Source of the DNA: Riemerella anatipestifer
Lineage (GTDB): Bacteria > Bacteroidota > Bacteroidia > Flavobacteriales > Weeksellaceae
Assembly: GCF_009663465.1 (NCBI RefSeq)
Contig: NZ_QXHU01000001.1
Span: forward strand, 236,198 to 300,197
Reading direction: 5' to 3'
DNA length: 64,000 nt
Every line of letters starts with the position of its first letter. Positions within the stretch are counted from its first letter, which is position 1. Below, piece after piece: positions 56,689 to 64,000 of the stretch. The notes beneath the pieces were generated by a model. That model had not been told where the DNA came from, did no database searches, and saw only the letters and a program-made list of their open reading frames with translations. Made by a program: the position numbers and the translations under genes.

Positions 56689-57312
56689 ATGAAAAAAGTA
56701 TTATTGTTAGCAGCAGCTATCACGGCAAATTTTTATTCTGCACAGACGGATAGCTATGGATTGAAAGCGGGATTGAACATATCATCGCTAAGTACAAATG
56801 TCGGAAATGAGTATAATTCATATTATTCATTAGAACTTGATAGTAGAAGTAAGGTAGGAGTTTATTTAGGCGCTTATATTGAGAGGAAATATACTGAAAA
56901 AAGCTCTTTAAATGCAGAAGCTCTTTTGTCTTTTCAAGGTGCGAGATTATCACTAACACAAAAAATTTCTGTACCTAGTTATGGATATGGAAGTTCTAAC
57001 TATGATAAAACTGTGGTAACGAATGTAAATTTCACTCAACTCAATATCCCAGTTTATTACAAGTATAAGACCAACGAGAGGTTTGCAGTTCACGGAGGAG
57101 GATATTTAGGACTAACACTATCTTCTGATGCCAATGGAGTAACACTAGAGAATAATACTTTTGATTTGGGGCTAATTGCAGGAGCATCTTATGCTATTAA
57201 CGATAAGTTCAGTGCGGAAGCAAGATATAATTTAGGATTACTAAATCTAGATAAATCCAATGAATTTAAGAATAGAACTTTTCAATTAGGAATTTCATAT
57301 CAATTAAAATAA
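56689..57312 (+). CDS. Outer-membrane beta-barrel protein (porin-like, PorT class)
   Basis: A 207-residue predicted eight-strand barrel. The signal peptide ('KKVLLLAAAITANFYSAQ') is followed by 'YGLKAGLNISSLS', the usual opening of this flavobacterial class. Alternating aromatic and polar strands end with 'FQLGISYQLK'. It is the intact paralogue of the frameshifted gene at 8545-9148. It starts a three-gene unit with two lipoproteins. Confidence 0.82.
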   Translation: MKKVLLLAAAITANFYSAQTDSYGLKAGLNISSLSTNVGNEYNSYYSLELDSRSKVGVYLGAYIERKYTEKSSLNAEALLSFQGARLSLTQKISVPSYGYGSSNYDKTVVTNVNFTQLNIPVYYKYKTNERFAVHGGGYLGLTLSSDANGVTLENNTFDLGLIAGASYAINDKFSAEARYNLGLLNLDKSNEFKNRTFQLGISYQLK

Positions 57313-57319
57313 TAGAACT

Positions 57320-57745
57320 ATGAGAAAGATACTATTTTTATTTGTTGCAATAGCCTTGTTACAAAATTGTAGCAGAGATAGAGAGAACGAAACTTCTAAT
57401 CCAATAAAAAAATCGCAGTTTTTCAATCCACCAAGTTGGATACGTGGAAAATGGGGACATGGTAATGTAGTAGTATTCAAGTTTACTAATGATGATTTCT
57501 TTACAAGTTCAATAAGTCATAAAGGGCTATTGGAATCAACCCGTAGTGCTGGAGGAACAGCAGTAGTAGATGAAGATATTTCTAATAGTCATTATGATTT
57601 TACAATAAAGATTGGAAATCCTGGAGGAAGTGGACCTGTATCCGAAGGAGAATATCAGTTTAGAAGAGTTTCTTCTACAAAAATAGAATGGGTAAATAAT
57701 CCCGCAGGCAATGATGATTCTTATTACTTAACCAAAATACAGTAA
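57320..57745 (+). CDS. Small lipoprotein
   Basis: A 141-residue lipoprotein with lipobox 'ALLQNC' (Cys17). The mature part is beta-rich ('RGKWGHGNVVVFKFTNDDFFTSS'), resembling a lipocalin-like small domain. It begins seven bases after the barrel gene. Function unknown. Confidence 0.7.
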   Translation: MRKILFLFVAIALLQNCSRDRENETSNPIKKSQFFNPPSWIRGKWGHGNVVVFKFTNDDFFTSSISHKGLLESTRSAGGTAVVDEDISNSHYDFTIKIGNPGGSGPVSEGEYQFRRVSSTKIEWVNNPAGNDDSYYLTKIQ

Positions 57746-57766
57746 TTTTTATTTAAAGCAAAATCT

Positions 57767-58156
57767 ATGAAATATTTAGTATTAGGTCTATCACTACTTT
57801 GTTTAACAACATTATTTTCCTGCAAAAATAACGATGATGATATTGAATTTGTAAACCAAAATTCTACTCCATTAGAGGGCGTATGGAAATTGCAAAATAT
57901 ACCAAGTGGGTCAAGACTTACATTTGAAAAACAAAATTGGAAATTAGAATCAGGAACAGTTAGAATTACAGGAACTTTTACTTTGTCTGGAAATACAATA
58001 AATGCCGTTGTTATAAATCGCTCTGGTTCTGGTAGTAGTGCATTACAGCCCGATGCATTTACTGGTAATATCGCAATTGAAGGTAATAAAGCAACCTTTA
58101 CTAATTTTAGTGGTAATTGGTATGCTGTATTTTCAACTTGGTATCAGAAGCAATAA
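57767..58156 (+). CDS. Small lipoprotein, lipocalin-like
   Basis: A 129-residue lipoprotein with lipobox 'TLFSC' (Cys19), an acidic linker, and 'LEGVWKLQNIPSGSRLTFEKQNW', the usual opening of lipocalin-like outer-membrane lipoproteins in Bacteroidetes. It begins 21 bases after the previous gene. Function unknown. Confidence 0.72.
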   Translation: MKYLVLGLSLLCLTTLFSCKNNDDDIEFVNQNSTPLEGVWKLQNIPSGSRLTFEKQNWKLESGTVRITGTFTLSGNTINAVVINRSGSGSSALQPDAFTGNIAIEGNKATFTNFSGNWYAVFSTWYQKQ

Positions 58157-58175
58157 ATAATTATAATAAAATCTT

Positions 58176-58221
58176 GAGAAAGGAGTGCTAGTTGGTATTC
58201 TATGGTATTCCTTTCTTTTTA
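58176..58221 (+). terminator. Weak terminator after the lipoprotein unit
   Basis: GAAAGGA pairs with TCCTTTC over a 24-base loop and is followed by five T. Confidence 0.5.
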
Positions 58222-58230
58222 GTACAAAAA

Positions 58231-58350
58231 ATGATAACAACTAAAAGTAATAAAGTATATTGGATAGATGTAATTAAATATTACATAGAGGAGAATAAGA
58301 AAGAAGAAATTGACGAAAAACTAGGAATAATTTTATATTTGTTTATTTGA
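58231..58350 (+). CDS. Possible 39-residue small protein
   Basis: An ATG-started frame encodes a charged, helical peptide ('SNKVYWIDVIKYYIEENKKEEIDEKLG'). It lies between a terminator and the arsR promoter. Codon use looks like the neighbours, but there is no family match and it may be spurious. Confidence 0.25.
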   Translation: MITTKSNKVYWIDVIKYYIEENKKEEIDEKLGIILYLFI

Positions 58351-58372
58351 AAACTAATCGTATATTTACGAT
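58338..58372 (+). promoter_or_regulatory. arsR promoter with overlapping palindromic operator
   Basis: TTTG at 58338-58341, a 19-base spacer, then TATATTTA at 58361-58368 (TAnnTTTG with one mismatch). The perfect palindrome ATCGTATATTTACGAT (58357-58372) covers the -7 box, the classic place for ArsR autorepression. A sister site is at 58732-58747. Confidence 0.72.
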
Positions 58373-58378
58373 GAACTT

Positions 58379-58711
58379 ATGAAAAGAAATTTAGAATCTA
58401 TTGATTATACGAGAAATGTAGAATTACTAGCCGACTTTGCAAAAGCCTTGGCGCATCCTACTCGCATTGCTATCCTATCTTATCTAGAACAACAAAATTC
58501 TTGTTTTACAGGAGATTTGGTGGATATATTTCCTTTGGCACAATCTACCATTTCTCAGCATCTTAAAGAATTGAAAAGGGTAGGACTTATAAAAGGAGAG
58601 CTTAATCCTCCAAAAATAAAATATTGTATAGATGAAGAAAAATGGAATCTTGCCAAATCTTTATTTTTCAATTTTTTTGATAAAAAAACTCAATCCTCTT
58701 GTTGCGATTGA
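58379..58711 (+). CDS. arsR: ArsR-family metalloregulator
   Basis: A 110-residue winged-helix repressor ('ALAHPTRIAILSYLEQQNSCFTGDLVDIFPLAQSTISQHLKELKRVGLIKGE'). A Cys pair near the C-terminus ('SSCCD') and Cys42 near the recognition region could bind As(III). The usual CxC in the recognition helix is not present. It controls its own promoter and the next gene through matching palindromes. It starts a three-gene arsenic-type unit. Confidence 0.85.
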   Translation: MKRNLESIDYTRNVELLADFAKALAHPTRIAILSYLEQQNSCFTGDLVDIFPLAQSTISQHLKELKRVGLIKGELNPPKIKYCIDEEKWNLAKSLFFNFFDKKTQSSCCD

Positions 58712-58731
58712 TAAAAAAATATAAAACACCT

Positions 58732-58747
58732 ATCGTTTATTTACGAT
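58732..58747. promoter_or_regulatory. Second ArsR operator ATCGTTTATTTACGAT
   Basis: It matches the 58357 palindrome at 15 of 16 positions and lies 19 bases before the DUF6428 gene, between arsR and the rest of the operon. Confidence 0.65.
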
Positions 58748-58766
58748 TAACTAAAATTAAATTATT

Positions 58767-59237
58767 ATGAAATTATCAGAATTTAAAAAAGTACTAGCTA
58801 CATTAAGCCGTATTGATTTTCAAACACCTAATGGCGATTTTATTCCACCTCATTTTCATATTACAGAGGTAGGACAAATTACCAAAGATTTTATAGATTG
58901 TGGTGGAATAGTAAGAAAAGAAAAGTGGGTAAACTTTCAGCTATGGACAGCAACAGATTATGACCACAGACTAACACCTGAAAAACTATTGGATATTATT
59001 GCTCTTTCCGAAAAACAATTACAACTTACCGATGAAGAAATAGAAGTAGAATATCAGGAGGAGAGCATTCAGAAATTTGGATTAGATTTCCAAGGTAATC
59101 ACTTTGTTCTTACAACTAAACAGACGGATTGTCTAGCTCCTGATAAATGCGGAATCCCGACCGAAAAACCTAAATTAAAACTTTCAGAACTTCAGAATAA
59201 AACTAATTGTTGCGACCCCAACTCTGGCTGTTGTTAA
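58767..59237 (+). CDS. DUF6428-like protein with cysteine-rich tail
   Basis: A 156-residue protein. The core ('PNGDFIPPHFHITEVGQI', 'VNFQLWTATDYDHRLTPEKLL') is of the DUF6428 type found in ars operons. The C-terminus is cysteine-rich ('CLAPDKC', 'NCCDPNSGCC'), suited to bind As(III) or another soft metal. No enzymatic motif is seen. It could be an arsenite chaperone; this is an inference from context. Confidence 0.7.
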   Translation: MKLSEFKKVLATLSRIDFQTPNGDFIPPHFHITEVGQITKDFIDCGGIVRKEKWVNFQLWTATDYDHRLTPEKLLDIIALSEKQLQLTDEEIEVEYQEESIQKFGLDFQGNHFVLTTKQTDCLAPDKCGIPTEKPKLKLSELQNKTNCCDPNSGCC

Positions 59238-59256
59238 TTTAAAAAAATAGAACACT

Positions 59257-59874
59257 ATGCCTTTATTATCTAAAATTCAGAATTTCATAGAGAAGTTAGA
59301 AGTCAATTCTATTTCGGAAGAGAGGAAAAAAATATTACAACCTCTCATAGACTTCATTACAGAAAAGCAAAGGAAGGGAGAATTTATTAGGCTTAATTTT
59401 ATTTGCACACATAACTCTCGCAGGAGTCATCTTTGTCAAATATGGGCAAAGACTATGGCTTATTACTTTGGAATTTATAATGTAGAATGTTACTCCGCAG
59501 GAACAGAATCTACGGCTCTATTTCCTAAAATAGCGGAAACTCTTCATAATGTAGGATTCTCTATAAAGGTATTATCAAAAGAGGAAAACAACCCTATCTA
59601 TGCGATAAAATACTCGGATAACGAAATGCCTATTATTGGATTTTCTAAAACATTAGACCATCTTTTTAATCCCAAGGTAAATTTTGCTGCTGTTATGACT
59701 TGTTCTCAAGCGGATAACAATTGTCCTTCCGTCCTAGGTGCAGAAAAACGATTTTCCATAACTTATGAAGACCCTAAAGTTTTTGATAATACGCCTAAAC
59801 AGACTTTTGTTTACGCCGAAAGAAGTTTACAAATAGCCACGGAAGTGTTGTATGTATTTCAGAATATTAAATAA
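59257..59874 (+). CDS. LMW phosphatase-type arsenate reductase-like protein
   Basis: A 205-residue protein with the low-molecular-weight phosphatase P-loop C-x5-R ('CTHNSRRSH') and later 'DPK' with the general-acid Asp ('YEDPKVFDN'). The layout matches the long ArsC-like phosphatases ('protein-tyrosine-phosphatase') that sit beside arsR and DUF6428 in Bacteroidetes. It probably reduces arsenate. No arsB or ACR3 pump follows; a terminator does. Confidence 0.78.
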   Translation: MPLLSKIQNFIEKLEVNSISEERKKILQPLIDFITEKQRKGEFIRLNFICTHNSRRSHLCQIWAKTMAYYFGIYNVECYSAGTESTALFPKIAETLHNVGFSIKVLSKEENNPIYAIKYSDNEMPIIGFSKTLDHLFNPKVNFAAVMTCSQADNNCPSVLGAEKRFSITYEDPKVFDNTPKQTFVYAERSLQIATEVLYVFQNIK

Positions 59875-59902
59875 ACAGACGATATTCAATTTTCATATAA
59901 AA

Positions 59903-59935
59903 AAACCGAGAGAAAATTTCTCTCGGCTTATATTT
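59903..59935. terminator. Bidirectional terminator between the ars unit and ffh
   Basis: CCGAGAGAAA pairs with TTTCTCTCGG, with A-rich and T-rich flanks between convergent genes. Confidence 0.85.
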
Positions 59936-59949
59936 TCAATTTTGTTCCG

Positions 59950-61314
59950 CTATCTTCCAAATAGACCTCCCATACCAGGCATACCGCCTCCCATTTTGCC
60001 CATCATTGCCATAAGCTGTTTGCCTTGAGGTCCTTGCATCATTTTCATCATTTTACCCATTTGGTCAAACTGCTTCATAAGTTGGTTGACTTCTTCTAGC
60101 TTTCTACCACTTCCTTTGGCTATTCTCTTCTTTCTATTAACATCTATAATGCTAGGTCTTCTTCTTTCTTCTGGTGTCATAGAATGGATAATAGCCTCTA
60201 TGTGTTTAAATGAGTTGTCGTCTATATCCACATCTTTAATGGCTTTGCCTACCCCTGGTAACATACCAAGAAGGTCTTTCATATTACCCATTTTTTTAAT
60301 CTGCTGAATTTGCTTTAAGAAATCATCAAAACCAAATTCGTTTTTAGCGATTTTCTTTTGTAGTTTTTTAGCTTCCTCTTCATCAAATTGTTCTTGAGCT
60401 CTTTCTACTAAAGACACTACATCACCCATACCTAAGATACGGTCTGCCATTCTTTCAGGATAGAAAAGGTCTAAAGCCTCCATCTTTTCTCCTGTGGAAA
60501 TAAACTTAATGGGCTTATTAACCACCGAACGAATAGTAAGAGCCGCACCACCTCGGGTATCCCCATCTAATTTTGTAAGGACAACACCGTCAAAGTCTAA
60601 AGCATCATTAAAGGCTTTAGCTGTATTTACAGCATCTTGCCCCGTCATAGAGTCCACAACGAACAAAGTTTCCGTAGGCTTGATGAAATAATGTACCGAT
60701 TTTATTTCGTTCATCATTTGTTCATCTATCGCTAGACGACCTGCAGTATCCACAATAACCACATCGTGCTTGTTAGCTTTGGCAAAATTAACGGCATTTT
60801 CTGCTATCGTAGAAGGGTTTTTATTTTCCTCTTCGGTATATACTGGAATTCCTGTTTGACTTCCTAGTACTTTTAACTGGTCTATCGCAGCAGGACGATA
60901 AACATCACACGCTACCAAAAGCGGATTTTTAGCTCTTTTTTTCTTTAGATAGTTAGCTAATTTCCCAGAGAAAGTAGTTTTACCAGACCCTTGAAGCCCT
61001 GCAATTAGAATAACCGTAGGTTTCCCCGAAAGGTTGATGCCTTCTTGAGAACCACCCATAAGTTCCACCAACTCATCGTGTACTATTTTGGTCATTAGTT
61101 GCCCTGGGGTTAGGCTGGTAAGTACATTTTGTCCTAAGGCTTTCTCTTGTACTCGTTTGGTAAGGTCTTTAGCTACCTTATAATTTACATCGGCATCTAC
61201 TAAAGCACGGCGGATTTCTTTAACCGTTTCAGCTACATTTATTTCCGTAATTTTACCTCTTCCCGAAAGATTATGAAGAGCCTTATCTAATTTATCTTGT
61301 AAACTATTGAACAT
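59950..61314 (-). CDS. ffh: Signal recognition particle protein Ffh
   Basis: A 454-residue SRP54 GTPase that delivers membrane and secreted proteins to SecYEG. The N domain, the G domain with 'GLQGSGKTT', 'DTAGR' and 'TKLDGD', and a methionine-rich M domain ('MMKMMQGPQGKQLMAMMGKMGGGMPGMGG') are all present. A TATTTTTG box is just upstream, near 61335-61342. Confidence 0.97.
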   Translation of the reverse strand: MFNSLQDKLDKALHNLSGRGKITEINVAETVKEIRRALVDADVNYKVAKDLTKRVQEKALGQNVLTSLTPGQLMTKIVHDELVELMGGSQEGINLSGKPTVILIAGLQGSGKTTFSGKLANYLKKKRAKNPLLVACDVYRPAAIDQLKVLGSQTGIPVYTEEENKNPSTIAENAVNFAKANKHDVVIVDTAGRLAIDEQMMNEIKSVHYFIKPTETLFVVDSMTGQDAVNTAKAFNDALDFDGVVLTKLDGDTRGGAALTIRSVVNKPIKFISTGEKMEALDLFYPERMADRILGMGDVVSLVERAQEQFDEEEAKKLQKKIAKNEFGFDDFLKQIQQIKKMGNMKDLLGMLPGVGKAIKDVDIDDNSFKHIEAIIHSMTPEERRRPSIIDVNRKKRIAKGSGRKLEEVNQLMKQFDQMGKMMKMMQGPQGKQLMAMMGKMGGGMPGMGGLFGR

Positions 61315-61380
61315 AATCGCTTTATTTTGAGTGGCAAAAATAAGGAAAATTTAGCATTCTTCCGAATAAGTGCTTTGGCC

Positions 61381-62076
61381 TTATGGATTGTTAAAGTTTT
61401 CTCGTAAAAATTTGTGGTAAATTTCTTCTCCGCTTCTTATAGAATTTACCGCCCATCTTATTTTGGTATGCCATTTTTTATCGGGGCTAAGTTTGTAGTC
61501 TATGGTAGAATTAAGAAGTTTTTGTTTGAGTTCGTACATACATATTGCTGCAGCCACAGAAACATTAAAACTCTTAGTAAAACCATACATTGGTATTGCT
61601 AAAGTTTCGTCTGCAAAGTCTAGTAATTCATCAGAAACGCCTTCCCATTCGGTGCCAAAAACTAGAGCAATAGGCGTTTCTACCTTATAATCTGGGAGCA
61701 TCGTAGCATTATTTTCGGGCGAAACAGCCACTATTTTATAACCTCGCTCTTTTATCTTCTCTAGGGAAGCCTTATTTCTAGGCATTTTTTCCACTTCTAC
61801 CCAAGTATCTGCTCCTTTGGTAACGCTGAGGTTTGGGTCAAAAATATTATCTTTTTCTAAAGCTACTACCTTATGGAAGGCACACGCTTCCACACTTCTT
61901 ACGATTGCAGCAGCATTGCGATATTGATAAACATCTTCCATCACAGGTAAAATGAAATCCGAGCTTTCCTCCGCATAATGGTTGATTTTTTGCAGGCGTT
62001 CTTCAGTCAAGAATTGAGCTAAATATTGAAATGTCTTTTCTAAATCTTCTAGGTTGTTGGTTAGTTCTGGCTTCAT
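61381..62076 (-). CDS. TrmH-type RNA 2'-O-methyltransferase
   Basis: A 231-residue SPOUT methyltransferase. Motif 1 is 'RNAAAIVRSVEACAF' (N and R conserved), motif 2 'ALVFGTEWEGVSDELL', and motif 3 'IPMYGFTKSFNVSVAAAICMYE'. It closely follows the TrmH pattern (Gm18 in tRNA), though other family members share it. Its ATG overlaps the prmC stop by four bases, so the two are coupled. Confidence 0.85.
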   Translation of the reverse strand: MKPELTNNLEDLEKTFQYLAQFLTEERLQKINHYAEESSDFILPVMEDVYQYRNAAAIVRSVEACAFHKVVALEKDNIFDPNLSVTKGADTWVEVEKMPRNKASLEKIKERGYKIVAVSPENNATMLPDYKVETPIALVFGTEWEGVSDELLDFADETLAIPMYGFTKSFNVSVAAAICMYELKQKLLNSTIDYKLSPDKKWHTKIRWAVNSIRSGEEIYHKFLRENFNNP

Positions 62077-62918
62077 TTTTTTGCTATAATCATTCTGTCA
62101 TTATTAGATAAATCTTTGATGAGTTGAGCATCACTGAAATCTTTATACAAAGCTAAAGTTTCTGCTCCTAGTTTTTGGTTTATTTCTAAAAATAAAAATC
62201 CTCCGTTGTTAAGATATTGTTTGGCGTCTGTTGCTATTTTTCGGTAAAATACTAAAGGGTCCGCACAAGGAGAGAAAAGAGCCAAATGAGGTTCAAAATT
62301 CTTTACAGTATCCGAAATTTCGGAAACTTCTTCTATATCTATGTATGGCGGATTAGAAATAATTACATCATAGTAAGTTGGCAATGTATAATTGAGGTAA
62401 TCATCGAGTATAAACTCAATCTCGGTGTGGTGTCTTTCTGCATTTTTTTTGGCGATGGTTAGAGCTTCTTTAGAGAAATCTATGGAGGCTATTCTCGCAT
62501 TCGGAAAATGTTTTTTCAGCACAATAGGTATCACTCCCGAGCCAGTACCTATATCTAAAATTTTAATTTCTGTTTTGGAAAACTCTTTTGAAATGGTTTT
62601 GATGGCGTAGTCTAGCAGTTCCTCTGTTTCTGGGCGAGGAATAAGCACGTGTTGGTTCACGCAGAACTTCATACCAAAAAACTCGGCTTCGCCTAAAATT
62701 TGTTGGTAAGGCTTTCCGCTTTTTAGTTGGCTGATGGCTTCGGTATATTGTACTATCGGTTGAGAGGGAAGTTGGGTGTTTTCGGATTGTCGCAGTCCTA
62801 TTTTGTCTAAACCTAGATAATGCTCTCCAAAAATTTCCCACAAACAAGAAATCTCGGAACTATTATAAAGCTCCGAAAGCTCTTGCTTAAAAATAGAATG
62901 TAATTCTAGCAACTTCAT
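62073..62918 (-). CDS. prmC: Release factor glutamine methyltransferase
   Basis: A 281-residue enzyme that methylates the GGQ glutamine of release factors. 'ILDIGTGSGVIPIVL' binds SAM, and 'VIISNPPYI' is the catalytic NPPY. The N-terminal helical domain (residues 1-80) is typical. Its ATG overlaps the yaaA stop by one base; three genes (yaaA, prmC, trmH-like) form a coupled unit. Confidence 0.93.
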   Translation of the reverse strand: MKLLELHSIFKQELSELYNSSEISCLWEIFGEHYLGLDKIGLRQSENTQLPSQPIVQYTEAISQLKSGKPYQQILGEAEFFGMKFCVNQHVLIPRPETEELLDYAIKTISKEFSKTEIKILDIGTGSGVIPIVLKKHFPNARIASIDFSKEALTIAKKNAERHHTEIEFILDDYLNYTLPTYYDVIISNPPYIDIEEVSEISDTVKNFEPHLALFSPCADPLVFYRKIATDAKQYLNNGGFLFLEINQKLGAETLALYKDFSDAQLIKDLSNNDRMIIAKK

Positions 62919-63676
62919 TACCTCACAAATACCAGTTGGTTATCTTTGGAGCGTTCTTCGTCTATAAGATAACCTTCGTAATTAAAGGTTTTAATATCAT
63001 CTAAAGTTTTGGCATTGGTTTCAGCACAAAAACGGATGAGAAGCCCTCTGGCGTGTTTGGTATAAACCACGATAGTTTTTAGTTTGCCGTTCTTGTATTC
63101 GTAGAATTTAACATCTATAACCTTCGCTTTTAGCTTTTTGGTATCTACTGATTTAAAGTATTCTGTACTGGCAAGATTTAGGAGAATATCATCGTCCTTT
63201 AACTCTTCGTTAAGAGCCGCTGTAATTTTGGACTTCCAAAAAGAATATAAATTTTTATACTTATCAAACTGGAACGGACGACCCATTTCTAAACGATACA
63301 GCATAATCCTATCCGAAGGTTTTAGCAGTCCATACAATCCCGAGAGTATTCTGTAATGTTTTTGGAGGTAATCTACCGCTTTTTTATCTAGAGTAGGAGC
63401 GTCTAACCCACGATAAACCTCACCTGTAAAAGTATAGAGGGCTGCATTAGACTCCTCTTCCGAAGGCGAGGTACTCCAATTTTGGTTTCTTTCCCAGTTT
63501 TCATCTGCCAATTTGGAAGAAATTTCCATTAAATCAGAAAGGTATTGTGGTGTTTTCTCTTTCAAAAACGATTGTATAAACGCCGAATCTTCTATAAATT
63601 GAGGTTCGGTAGGTTTTAGCATATCTGATTTTAATGAGATATTCATTAACTTAGCTGGAGAAGAAAGTATAAGCAT
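62918..63676 (-). CDS. yaaA: Peroxide stress protein YaaA
   Basis: A 252-residue YaaA (DUF328) protein, which limits free iron and DNA damage under peroxide stress. The opening 'LILSSPAKLM' and 'FTGEVYRGLDA', 'RILSGLYGLLKPSDRI' are clear. The frame extends six codons to a TTG at 63694, but ATG 63676 gives the family N-terminus. It leads the leftward unit. Confidence 0.9.
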   Translation of the reverse strand: MLILSSPAKLMNISLKSDMLKPTEPQFIEDSAFIQSFLKEKTPQYLSDLMEISSKLADENWERNQNWSTSPSEEESNAALYTFTGEVYRGLDAPTLDKKAVDYLQKHYRILSGLYGLLKPSDRIMLYRLEMGRPFQFDKYKNLYSFWKSKITAALNEELKDDDILLNLASTEYFKSVDTKKLKAKVIDVKFYEYKNGKLKTIVVYTKHARGLLIRFCAETNAKTLDDIKTFNYEGYLIDEERSKDNQLVFVR

Positions 63677-63774
63677 AAATCTATTTTTCTGCAAAGTTAA
63701 AAAAATACTAGGGAGTAAAGAATCTCTTTTCCAATAATAGGTATAAGTATTTTATGCAGAAATAAAGGTTAAAA

Positions 63775-63812
63775 AAGAGCGGCTGAATCTTCTTGATTCA
63801 GCCGTATTTTTA
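63775..63812. terminator. Hairpin terminator upstream of yaaA
   Basis: CGGCTGAATC (63780-63789) pairs with GATTCAGCCG (63794-63803). T runs lie on one side and A runs on the other. On the reverse strand it would end a transcript coming from beyond the window. Confidence 0.78.

Positions 63813-64000
<188 letters not shown>

Overview
The window is AT-rich chromosomal DNA from a Bacteroidetes bacterium. It most resembles the Chryseobacterium/Riemerella group of Flavobacteriia, and Riemerella is possible but not proven. The reasons are: many genes are preceded by the Bacteroidetes -7 box TAnnTTTG; Shine-Dalgarno sequences are mostly absent; and the gene repertoire is typical of the group (fused SecDF, DUF1599 next to a BT_3928-like DoxX protein, monomeric isocitrate dehydrogenase, an ABC-2 permease fused to an M1 peptidase, small porin-like beta-barrels). 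Most of the window is ordinary housekeeping DNA with short operons and clear hairpin terminators.

Layout. 1-10.5 kb: a partial transketolase, an SSS symporter, hemN, secDF, pheA, map, a small HAD phosphatase, a frameshifted outer-membrane barrel and rluB. 10.6-15.2 kb: an ABC ATPase with a giant permease-M1 peptidase partner. 15.2-21.9 kb: icd, a decayed IS1-like transposase, aspS and asnB. 21.9-27.6 kb: a second IS1-like scrap, a membrane-SRPBCC protein, a MerR regulator, an LpxL-like acyltransferase with a GT2 glycosyltransferase, a thioredoxin lipoprotein, an ArsC-like protein and gcvT. 28.1-33.4 kb: a rightward run of a helix-hairpin-helix repeat protein, cdd, a MazG-like pyrophosphohydrolase, a thioredoxin-fold lipoprotein, a DUF4230 protein and a second ABC pair. 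33.5-38.8 kb: an XRE regulator, a TerC protein, an M14 carboxypeptidase, pcm and a 2-oxoacid dehydrogenase E2. 38.8-41.7 kb: a leftward operon of gcdH, a small membrane protein, scoA and scoB.

42-46.4 kb is accessory DNA: a tyrosine recombinase, a long attC-like imperfect palindrome, small leftward lipoprotein-type genes, a tail-less SSB, and the end of an IS481-like element. 46.4-55.7 kb returns to core genes: typA, a YdcH protein followed by a 42-bp tandem repeat array, udk-divIC-rsgA, anmK, and tpiA with a DoxX/DUF1599 cluster. 55.8-58.4 kb holds a frameshifted small gene, a long structured 5' leader, and small lipoproteins with a second barrel protein. 58.4-59.9 kb is an arsR/DUF6428/LMW-phosphatase arsenic-type operon with two matching operators but no efflux pump. 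The window closes with ffh, trmH-like, prmC and yaaA, and runs out inside a long CA dinucleotide repeat.

The most distinctive signals are: (1) a 14-bp palindrome, TTTACAAAAGTAAA, shared by the XRE gene's own promoter and the M14 peptidase promoter; (2) the attC-like palindrome and small cassette-like genes next to a tyrosine recombinase; (3) the tandem array behind ydcH, which reads as 14-residue repeats with no start codon; (4) a three-helix leader RNA candidate at 56.18-56.26 kb; (5) the CA microsatellite at the right edge. No search could be run, so all family names rest on motif recognition.
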